Of a stretch of 64,000 bases of DNA, positions 26,358 to 33,105 are shown piece by piece. A model generated the notes under the pieces. It saw only the letters and a list, made by a program, of their open reading frames with translations, did not search any database and was not told the origin of the DNA. Source of the stretch: a bacterium (GTDB lineage Bacteria; Zhuqueibacterota; Zhuqueibacteria; Zhuqueibacterales; Zhuqueibacteraceae); NCBI GenBank assembly GCA_023150945.1, contig JAKLJX010000005.1, positions 16,629 through 80,628 on the forward strand, read 5' to 3'. Position 1 is the first letter of the stretch; each line of letters starts with the position of its first letter. The position numbers and the translations under genes were made by a program.

Positions 26358-26966
26358 TTACAGCTTGGGCGCGTCTGCGGGTTTCGCAATCGCCTGGACG
26401 TTCAGACTGATGTCGACGTCTTTACTGACGATGAGATTGCCGCCTTCCAACGCTTTGTCCCATTTCACGCCGTAATCAAAGCGATTGATGGTGGTGCTGG
26501 CTTCGGCGGCCAGGCGCTTGTTGCCCCAGGGGTCGTTGATCATTCCCAGAATCGTGAAGGGCAGCATGATTTCTTTGGTCACGCCGCGGATGGTGAGATC
26601 ACCGACCGCCATGAAACCCTCACCCCTTTTTTCGATCCTTTTGCTGGTGAAGGTAATGAGCGAGTCCTGGGCGGCATTGAAGAAATCATCACTGCGCAAA
26701 TGCTTGTCGCGGGCTTCGTTTTCGGTGTCAATGCTCGCCACTTTGATGGTAACGCTGACCGATGACTTGCTGAGATCCTTTTCATCGTATACGATCGTGC
26801 CGGAAAAATCCTTGAATTCCCCGGTGACCTTCGCAATCACCATGTGGCGCACGGTGAACAATACGTTCGAGTGCGCCACGTCGATTTCGTATTTTTCGGT
26901 GGCGAAGCTGTTGGATAGCAGCAGCCCGCCCACCAGAAGCAAAACAAACGGAGTTTTGAAGCGCAT
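26358..26966 (-). CDS. YceI family periplasmic protein
   Basis: 202 residues with a signal peptide (MRFKTPFVLLLVGGLLLSNS). Family landmarks are YEIDVAHSNVLFTVRHMVIAKVTGEF, followed by FSGTIVYDEKDL, DKHLRSDDFFNAAQ and GDLTIRGVTKEIMLPF, ending NRFDYGVKWD, the lipocalin-like barrel that binds isoprenoid or other amphipathic lipids. It sits 82 bp downstream of a MarR regulator on the same strand, an arrangement seen in several bacteria, and probably forms an operon with it. Confidence 0.93.
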   Translation of the reverse strand: MRFKTPFVLLLVGGLLLSNSFATEKYEIDVAHSNVLFTVRHMVIAKVTGEFKDFSGTIVYDEKDLSKSSVSVTIKVASIDTENEARDKHLRSDDFFNAAQDSLITFTSKRIEKRGEGFMAVGDLTIRGVTKEIMLPFTILGMINDPWGNKRLAAEASTTINRFDYGVKWDKALEGGNLIVSKDVDISLNVQAIAKPADAPKL

Positions 26967-27048
26967 GAGTTTCCTCCAAAATGAAAGGTTATGTGAAAAT
27001 GCATCATCGTCGATCGTGGCGTGCCGCCACCCGGCGGAGCAGCCGCGA

Positions 27049-27534
27049 TCAACGCGCCGTGGGAATTGACTTGCCCAGCTTCTTCAGCAGCCGGATGAGA
27101 GTCGCTCTTTCGTGCGGCGTCAAGGCGCCGGTCAACTGCTCGATGCCGGCAGCATGCTGCGGAAAGATTCCCGCAATCAGCCGGCCGCCGGCTTCGGTCA
27201 AATGGATGCGGAACATGCGGCGGTCGTCGCTGTCGGTGACGCGCTTGACCAATCCCTTTTCCTCCAGGCGATCGACCACGCCGGTGACGTTGGCGCCGCT
27301 CATCAGCAGCTTGCCAGCTATTTCGCACATCTTCAAGGGTCCGAGATGAGCCAGCACCTCCAACACCGCGAATTGCGGCTGGGTCAGGTCGGCCTCCTTG
27401 TGCGACATGGCTTCGGCATGGGCAAAGGAATTGTAGCAGCGCGCCAGCACCACCCACAGTTTCAACGCCTGCTGGCGGCATGCGCTGTACCCCTCGCGGT
27501 TGAGCAGGGCTTTGCGGGTCAGATGATCGGCCAT
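27049..27534 (-). CDS. MarR family transcriptional regulator
   Basis: 161 residues. It has a winged helix-turn-helix: LTQPQFAVLEVLAHLGPLKMCEIAGKLLMSGANVTGVVDRLEEKGLVKRV, then the wing DSDDRRMFRIHLTEAG, flanked by the helical dimerisation ends. This is the MarR family, usually a repressor released by small phenolic or oxidant ligands. The near-palindrome just upstream (27553-27571) is the likely operator, which would give autoregulation plus control of the YceI gene downstream. Confidence 0.93.
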   Translation of the reverse strand: MADHLTRKALLNREGYSACRQQALKLWVVLARCYNSFAHAEAMSHKEADLTQPQFAVLEVLAHLGPLKMCEIAGKLLMSGANVTGVVDRLEEKGLVKRVTDSDDRRMFRIHLTEAGGRLIAGIFPQHAAGIEQLTGALTPHERATLIRLLKKLGKSIPTAR

Positions 27535-27552
27535 GGTTTCGCCGCACTTTCT

Positions 27553-27571
27553 TTAAGTAAAGATACTTTAA
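27553..27571 (-). promoter_or_regulatory. probable MarR operator upstream of the MarR-YceI operon
   Basis: TTAAGTAAAGATACTTTAA is an imperfect inverted repeat 19 bp long, ending about 20 bp upstream of the MarR start. AT-rich sequence continues to about 27600 in an otherwise GC-rich region, with a second TTTAAATTTTAAAT stretch. The half-site TTAA-GTA mirrored by TAC-TTTAA fits a MarR dimer. Binding is inferred from position and symmetry. Confidence 0.5.
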
Positions 27572-27981
27572 ATTTTAAATGTCTGTAGTTTAAAATAAAA
27601 TCCGTGAGAGTCAAGCCCTTTTTTCGTGGCGACTCCCGACCAGGCAATAAGCTCTACGCAGCAGGGGTGGTGTTTCCCCCCCCGGGAACCGCGGAGGCGC
27701 TGCGAGCGCAGAGTCACAGCCTCACCGAAGCTTCACTCTGTGTTCTCTGCACCTCTTCGGTTTGGGCGATGATATTGAGACTGCGCGGTATCCCCAATTG
27801 CGCAGGCTCATGGCTGGCCGTGGACTTCGGATTGTAGTCCGTCGGAAATCCGGCGTCATTCCATTGATGCTGTTGATGCCACCAGAGTCGGTGAGCAAGC
27901 CGGGCGCCACGTAGTGGCAGGCAGCAATGAGGTTTTGCCAACGATCGCCGGCGCCCGGGCAGGGGAGAAAAGTGCGGGAGA
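27572..27981. other. non-coding interval with a dispersed-repeat copy and a decayed fragment
   Basis: Between the MarR promoter and the PAP2 stop codon there is no credible gene. It holds a degenerate CGGAGG-CGCTG-GAGCGCAGAG phrase at about 27690 and the GCCCGGGCG-bounded copy at 27896-27963. The run of C's at about 27675 is notable but not interpreted. Confidence 0.5.
27896..27963 (+). repeat. GCCCGGGCG-bounded repeat, copy C (68 bp)
   Basis: CAAGCCGGGCGCC at the left end and GGCGCCCGGGCAGG at the right end are inverted; the element is 68 bp, slightly shorter than the 77-bp copies at 7774 and 9521. It ends about 18 bp from the PAP2 stop codon on the minus strand. Confidence 0.65.
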
Positions 27982-28812
27982 TCACCAGGCCACTGTCGTA
28001 TGCAGGCCGCGGGCCGTGGCAAATACGCGCCACTGGCGGCCGCTCGCTTGGCTGTGATTGCGCTGTCCTTCGAGCCATTTGGCGGCGCTGTTCACGTTTA
28101 CGATTGCGAAGATCGTGCCCAGCACCACGTCTGACAGCCAGTGATCTTCATTATACAAGCGCGCTGCGCCGCCCACTGTGCCCATGGTGTAGAGCAACAT
28201 CTTGGCTGGCACTGGCTTGAGGCGGCGCGCAAACGTGTGTGAGGTGGCCATGGCCACCATCGTGTGGCCCGAGAAGAAGGAGTAATAGGCCTCTTCGCCG
28301 CGGAAGAAATCAAACTCATCGTGGCCCAGGCCCACATGTGGCCGCGCGCGGCCGGAGATAATCTTGGTGGGATATTGCACCGCGCCGGAGGCCAGCAATC
28401 CCGTGGACAGGACGATGCAGCCTTCTCGCAGCCATTCACTGTCGATCACCAGTCCGGTGAGATAAAGCCCGCCGGTGAGCAGGACAACGGTGCGCGGTTC
28501 GCCGTATTGCACGCCGAAGTCCGCAAGCTTGTCGCCGGTCTTGCTTTGGTTGCGCTGGAAGAAGCGGTTCACCTCCTCATCGGCGAAGGACACGGCAAAG
28601 GTACCGGCAAGGACGGAGCCGAAGATCGCCCAGTCTTTCCCCTGCCAGCGCAGCGGATTGGTCAGCACGTGGCCCGTGCCGGCCAGCACGTCGCCGGCGT
28701 CACGAGCAAACTGCTGCGGCCAATTCGTTGTCGATCGCTCCTGGCCGGAGAGGGATTGCGTACAGAGCATCAGGCAGGAAAACATCACGCCACGGCTGAG
28801 AGAGGTGTGCAT
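27982..28812 (-). CDS. PAP2 family phosphatase, secreted or membrane-anchored
   Basis: 276 residues from the ATG at 28812, which has AAAGG upstream; the frame extends further without support. An N-terminal signal-like segment (RGVMFSCLMLCTQSLSG) leads into an acid-phosphatase (PAP2) domain with all three motifs: K-I-I-S-G-R-A-R-P, SFFSGHT, and RLYNEDHWLSDVVLG holding the catalytic His. Several hydrophobic stretches could be membrane helices. It probably removes phosphate from undecaprenyl pyrophosphate or lipid phosphates in the periplasm. It is divergent from the beta-CASP gene. Confidence 0.88.
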   Translation of the reverse strand: MHTSLSRGVMFSCLMLCTQSLSGQERSTTNWPQQFARDAGDVLAGTGHVLTNPLRWQGKDWAIFGSVLAGTFAVSFADEEVNRFFQRNQSKTGDKLADFGVQYGEPRTVVLLTGGLYLTGLVIDSEWLREGCIVLSTGLLASGAVQYPTKIISGRARPHVGLGHDEFDFFRGEEAYYSFFSGHTMVAMATSHTFARRLKPVPAKMLLYTMGTVGGAARLYNEDHWLSDVVLGTIFAIVNVNSAAKWLEGQRNHSQASGRQWRVFATARGLHTTVAW

Positions 28813-28984
28813 GGAAGAACCTTTGGTTGATGGCAAAAATCCCGCGGGCGCGGGGCGGCTTGCAATGGCGGCGAATATAGCCAGAAACAACGGCCAATGC
28901 AAGAACACGGCGCGCTGGTTTTTCCGCTTGACATTCTTTGCACCCGGCATTAGCTTGTGCCCGACTTTTTCACGGGAGCACAGC

Positions 28985-30370
28985 ATGCGCATCAAGTTCT
29001 GCGGTGCTGCGCGCACAGTCACCGGCTCGCAGCATTTGCTTTCCATCAACGGCAAACACGTTCTGCTGGAATGCGGTTTGTATCAAGGCCGCCGCGCGGA
29101 AGCGCGGGAAAAGAACCAATCCTTCCTGTTCGAGCCCGACCAGGTGGAAACCCTGGTGCTCTCCCATGCCCACATCGATCACTCGGGCAACATCCCCTCG
29201 CTGGTGAAACACGGCTTTCAGGGCAATATTATCGCCACGCGCGCCACCGTCAGCCTGTGCCACGTGATGCTGCGGGACTCCGCCTATTTGCAGGAAAAAG
29301 ACGCCGAATGGCTGCGCAAGAAGCGTGAGGAAGAGATCGAGCCGCTCTACACCATCGAGGATGCCGAGTTGGCGCTGCAGCAATTCATGGGCGTCGAGTA
29401 TGGCCGCCCGTTCAGCGTTGCGCCCGGTGTGCGGGCCACATTTCACGATGCCGGCCACATCTTGGGGTCGGCCGGCGCGGTGTTCGAGATCGAAGAAAAA
29501 GGCCGGCGGCTGCGTCTGGGTTTCAGCGGTGATTTGGGACGCTTCCGCATGCCGATTCTGCGCGATCCGGTGCTGCTCGATGATCTCGATGTTTTGATCA
29601 TGGAAAGCACCTACGGCGACCGGGTGCATCACGAGATTGAAGACGTGGAGGAGGAGCTGGCCGGGATCGTGCGCACCGTCCACCGCCGCGGCGGCAAGAT
29701 CATCATTCCCGCCTTTGCCGTGGGCCGCACCCAGATGCTGGTTTACTATCTCCACAAGCTCTGGCAGCACAATCGCATTCCCGAGCTGCCGATTTACGTG
29801 GACAGCCCGCTGGCAGTGGATGCCACTGCGGTCTTTCGCATGCATCCCGAATGCTTCGACCGCGAAACCTATCGCCTGTTTCTGCAGGATGGGCAGGATC
29901 CCTTCGGCTTCCGGCGACTCACGTACGTGCGTGACGTGGAAGATTCCAAAAAGCTCAACGATCTCACCACGTCCGCGATCATCATTTCCGCCTCCGGCAT
30001 GGCGGAAGCCGGCCGCATTCTGCATCATCTGCGCAACCATATCGGCAAGCCGGAGAATCTGGTGTTGCTGGTGGGCTTCATGGCCGAACACACGCTGGGC
30101 CGCAAACTCGGCGACGGCGCAACGGAGGTCAAAATCTTCGGCGAGGTGTGTGAGCGCCGCTGCGAAGTGCGCAAACTCGAGGGCTTGAGCGCGCATGCCG
30201 ATCGCGAGCAGTTGCTGGCGCTGGTGCAACGGCAGAATCCCAAGCGACTTCAGCAGATCTTTTTGGTGCACGGCGAGCCCGACCCGGCCGCAGCGCTTGC
30301 TGATCGCATACGCGCGGCCGGCTATGGCGGGGTGCATGTGCCCTCGCCGGGAGAAGAATTCACGGTTTGA
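28985..30370 (+). CDS. MBL-fold beta-CASP ribonuclease-like metallohydrolase
   Basis: 461 residues. It begins at the ATG at 28985. The metal-binding motifs of the metallo-beta-lactamase fold are complete: HAHIDHSG (residues 61-68), the later DAGHILGSA, the ESTYGDR after strand, and the beta-CASP motifs with PAFAVGRTQMLVYYL, IISASGMAEAGRI and LSAHADR, then HGEPDPA. These belong to the CPSF73/RNase J-like group that includes bacterial exonuclease-like proteins involved in RNA processing. Two zinc ions are expected at the active site. It is monocistronic, 172 bp from the divergent PAP2 gene. Confidence 0.92.
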   Translation: MRIKFCGAARTVTGSQHLLSINGKHVLLECGLYQGRRAEAREKNQSFLFEPDQVETLVLSHAHIDHSGNIPSLVKHGFQGNIIATRATVSLCHVMLRDSAYLQEKDAEWLRKKREEEIEPLYTIEDAELALQQFMGVEYGRPFSVAPGVRATFHDAGHILGSAGAVFEIEEKGRRLRLGFSGDLGRFRMPILRDPVLLDDLDVLIMESTYGDRVHHEIEDVEEELAGIVRTVHRRGGKIIIPAFAVGRTQMLVYYLHKLWQHNRIPELPIYVDSPLAVDATAVFRMHPECFDRETYRLFLQDGQDPFGFRRLTYVRDVEDSKKLNDLTTSAIIISASGMAEAGRILHHLRNHIGKPENLVLLVGFMAEHTLGRKLGDGATEVKIFGEVCERRCEVRKLEGLSAHADREQLLALVQRQNPKRLQQIFLVHGEPDPAAALADRIRAAGYGGVHVPSPGEEFTV

Positions 30371-30899
30371 ACGCGCGTGTGAGCGTGAGGAGGTGATCCG
30401 CAATACGACGCGGTGTGCGCCGGCGATGGCGGCGCGTGCCGGAAAGCCGGCTGTTTCCCATCCTTGTTTTCATCACCCCGTGTGAGCATCTCGCGCTTCT
30501 TCGGAAGGGGGAATCGGACAAGCGCCGCCCACCTTGAGAAAGTCAATCCGCAATCGAAAAGAATGGACCCGACTGCGCAGGGCATTGCGGGTCGCGCCGG
30601 CAAAGCGGAAATCCGTTATAGGTGATTCGCTTTTGCAATCCCAGAAGAAATCCTGCAGGTCATTGGCAGAATGATTCTTTGGCAGAATGAGTTTGAAATA
30701 ATGCTGCCGTCAAATCACTCCGTCAAAAATTTCTTGTGCTGCCCAACAAGCTCCGCTCTTCAGCTTGTCTGAAAATCGGATGCCGAGCATGACGCCGGAA
30801 GAACGAACGCGGCCGCGAAGTCCTTCCCGCTGGGTACGTTTGCAATCGGGAAAACGGCGTTACGGGTGAGCATTTGGAAGGCGGGGCTGGCAATGCCAG
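30371..30899. other. 529-bp intergenic region, nothing recognised
   Basis: Convergent with the PorD-like gene. No ribosome-binding site plus frame combination was found. A short repeated phrase TTGGCAGAATGA occurs twice about 15 bp apart near 30664-30691. No terminator with a T-run could be identified. Confidence 0.5.
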
Positions 30900-31775
30900 T
30901 CAGTTGGTTTCGGCTGCAATCTGCTCTTCGTAGATATGTTTGCGCTCGGGATCCAGCCGCAGCAGAATTTGGAAGGGATGGGTGTCCTTGCTGCCTTTGA
31001 AGACGTCGATGACTTCGGAGTAGTGGGCGTCAATGAATTGCTTGGCGGCGAGGTTGTCTTTGTTCTCGCGCAATACGACTTCGAGACGTTCCAGCGACTG
31101 CTTGATGTAGTCGCGCGCCGGGCCGGGCTCTTCTGCGAGCGCGGACATGCCGTAGAAGTAATAGTCTTTCAGCTCGCGGAACTTTTTGTAGTTCTCTCCA
31201 AAGATGGCGAGGATGGTGTCTTCGCGATAGTCCCAGCCGTAGATGAATTGGCTGAATTTGGCTTCCTGCAGAATCGCGCGTGCTTTTTCGAAATACTTGG
31301 TTCCTTCCAGGGCGCCGTACTTATCGAGCTCGTTGCCGATCAGCAGATAGATATAGAAATCGATCAACGCACGCACCGGCACATAGCCGGGCGAGTCCGT
31401 GATGAATTCACTTTGCTGAAAGGGAAAAATGGCGCGCTTGTCAAAGTACTGCAAATCCGGGCCGGAGGCGATCAAGCTGCACTGGTAGCGGTCTTCGGTG
31501 CTGGTGGGCCGGTATTCCAGAAAAAACTGAAAACCGATGGTAAAGGGCATCACGTAGTCTTCTTCGATCCAGCTTTTGGCGTTGATGTACTTCTCGACCT
31601 TGCCGGCAAAATCCGCCATGCGCGGTTTGAATTCATCGGGCAGCTTGTCCAAAATGGTCGTCACCTTGGCGCGCACGACGCCCTTGTCGGGGGTTGCGAA
31701 AGCGGTCGCGGCCGCAAACACAAGCGTCAGCCCGATCACGCAGCATTTGATGCGAGGCAGAAAGATCGAAGGCAT
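30900..31775 (-). CDS. porD: T9SS component PorD-like (DUF4835) protein
   Basis: 291 residues from the ATG at 31775, with GGAG eight bases upstream. A signal peptide (PRIKCCVIGLTLVFAAATAFA) is followed by the DUF4835 body: VEKYINAKSWIEEDY, FQFFLEYRPTSTEDRYQCSLIASGPDLQYF, SPGYVPVRALIDFYIYLLIGNELDKYG and TKYFEKARAILQEAKFSQFIYGW. DUF4835 is the PorD family, a periplasmic protein needed for type IX secretion in Porphyromonas. The gene is divergent from a PorV/PorQ-like barrel gene 66 bp away. Sequence divergence from Bacteroidota makes the assignment probable. Confidence 0.75.
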   Translation of the reverse strand: MPSIFLPRIKCCVIGLTLVFAAATAFATPDKGVVRAKVTTILDKLPDEFKPRMADFAGKVEKYINAKSWIEEDYVMPFTIGFQFFLEYRPTSTEDRYQCSLIASGPDLQYFDKRAIFPFQQSEFITDSPGYVPVRALIDFYIYLLIGNELDKYGALEGTKYFEKARAILQEAKFSQFIYGWDYREDTILAIFGENYKKFRELKDYYFYGMSALAEEPGPARDYIKQSLERLEVVLRENKDNLAAKQFIDAHYSEVIDVFKGSKDTHPFQILLRLDPERKHIYEEQIAAETN

Positions 31776-31841
31776 GTTTTCATCTCCACCAAATAGAACA
31801 CCGCAATTCACTGAACGCGGCCAATATAGCCAGAGGGGCGC

Positions 31842-32669
31842 ATGAAAGTCAAGCATATACTCTGGTGGACCGTGCTGGCGGGCGCCGGTTTTGCGCAGAC
31901 GCAGGACTATGCGCTCGGAATTCGTGCGCAGGCGATGGGAGGAAGCGGCGTGGCGCTGGCGCAGGAGGCAGAAGGCCAACTGCAAAACCCGGCATTGCTC
32001 GCCGAACTGCCGGCCTGGAGCGCGACCGCGTTCTATTCCCGGCCATTTGGCCTGCCGGAGTTGTCGTTATCCAGTCTCGCGCTCGCCGGCGGGATCGGCG
32101 GCTTGAGTTTCGGCAGCAGTGCGGTTGCTTTGGGGCATGACTTGCTGCGGGATCAAACGCTGCAGATTGCCGTCGCCCGGCGCTGGCAGTTCCGCAGCCG
32201 GCCGGCGGCAGCGGCATTCGCCTTTGGACTGCAGCTCGGTGTGCAGCAAAAGCATATCGTGAACTATGGCCAAAGTCAAAGCTTCGTTCTCAATGCCGGC
32301 GTGGTGGCGCGCCTCAACGACAAGCTGGTGTGGGGACTGGCCGCCGGCAATCTCACGCACGCCCGTGCGGGCCGCGGCCGGGAACGGCTGCCGCGCCATC
32401 TCAGTTGCGGCCTGGGATATGTGCCCGGCAGCGCGCTCACGGCACAATTCGATCTCTACAAACAGCCGCCGTTTCCGCTGGAATGGCGGCTGGGTTTTGA
32501 ATTGACGCTTTGGCCGCCGCTGCGGCTGCGTTTGGGCGGCAGTGAGAATCCCGACCGCTTCACCTGCGGCTTGGCACTGGCAACGCGACCGGCCCTCGTT
32601 CAGGTCACCATGTTTTCGCATGCCGACCTGGGTTGGACGCGACAGGTGGCGCTCACTTTGCGCCGATGA
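31842..32669 (+). CDS. PorV/PorQ-like outer-membrane beta-barrel protein
   Basis: 275 residues with a signal peptide (MKVKHILWWTVLAGAGFAQ). The mature N-terminus DYALGIRAQAMGGSGVALAQEAEGQLQNPALLAEL matches the start of UPF0164/PorV-like proteins of the FadL superfamily. The rest alternates beta strands, ending in TRQVALTLRR. PorV and PorQ are T9SS outer-membrane proteins that receive or anchor substrates. Because its gene is divergent from the PorD-like one, a joint T9SS job is the leading idea; it could also be a general beta-barrel. Confidence 0.7.
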   Translation: MKVKHILWWTVLAGAGFAQTQDYALGIRAQAMGGSGVALAQEAEGQLQNPALLAELPAWSATAFYSRPFGLPELSLSSLALAGGIGGLSFGSSAVALGHDLLRDQTLQIAVARRWQFRSRPAAAAFAFGLQLGVQQKHIVNYGQSQSFVLNAGVVARLNDKLVWGLAAGNLTHARAGRGRERLPRHLSCGLGYVPGSALTAQFDLYKQPPFPLEWRLGFELTLWPPLRLRLGGSENPDRFTCGLALATRPALVQVTMFSHADLGWTRQVALTLRR

Positions 32670-32689
32670 GGCAGTTCGCAGAAAACCAG

Positions 32690-32718
32690 TTGCACCCGCA
32701 AATTCGCTTCCTTATATT
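32690..32718 (+). promoter_or_regulatory. sigma70-type promoter for the cobalamin riboswitch transcript
   Basis: TTGCAC at 32690-32695, a 17-bp spacer, and TATATT at 32713-32718 fit a housekeeping promoter, which places transcription start about seven bases later, right at the riboswitch. It lies 20 bp after the stop of the preceding gene, so the receptor has its own transcript. Confidence 0.6.
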
Positions 32719-32728
32719 GCGCATCAAC

Positions 32729-32900
32729 ACGGGTGTTCAGTTCTGCTTGTGCAAAACTGAAAGAATAGGGAACGCCGTGCGAATCGGCGACTGCCCCGCA
32801 ACTGTAAGCAGCAAGTTATTCGGCGATTTCACCACTCTCGGCACGAGGGGAAGGTCGAAATCAACTCAGCCGAGCTGCAAGTCAGGAGACCTGCCCGTGC
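32729..32900 (+). promoter_or_regulatory. cobalamin riboswitch
   Basis: The AdoCbl aptamer is recognisable from AGGGAACGCCGTGCGAATC, then GGCGACTGCCCCGCAACTGTAA, and the later GCAAGTCAGGAGACCTGCC. In canonical order these are the core around the GGGAA box and the closing B12 box. The aptamer precedes a BtuB-like receptor, the classic target. Terminator-like sequence follows, so ligand binding probably terminates transcription. Confidence 0.92.
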
Positions 32901-32991
32901 GATCAATCTCCACAATGGCGTTGACCTCCGCCATTGCCTGGGAGAGCCTTCGAGGGAAGGCAGGCTGCGACGATTCCGTCTCCTCATCCTC

Positions 32992-33018
32992 ATCCCCTCA
33001 AGGCGTGGGGATTTTTTG
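32992..33018 (+). terminator. Rho-independent terminator of the cobalamin riboswitch
   Basis: ATCCCC (32992-32997) pairs with GGGGAT (33007-33012) across a nine-base loop and runs into six T's at 33012-33017. It lies between the aptamer and the receptor start at 33106, the layout of a cobalamin-OFF switch. The antiterminator strand was not mapped. Confidence 0.7.
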
Positions 33019-33105
33019 TTCCTGCGCCGGTTTCTGCCTTCCGCGGAGCGCCCTCCTTCCCCTGGTGCACCCGAGCAGGTGCGCGTTCATTCTCAGGGAG
33101 GTGTT

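Noticed and set aside
28970-30403. Minus-strand frame of 477 codons opposite the beta-CASP gene
   Set aside because: The plus strand encodes a complete metallo-beta-lactamase/beta-CASP protein with all motifs; the minus frame has none.
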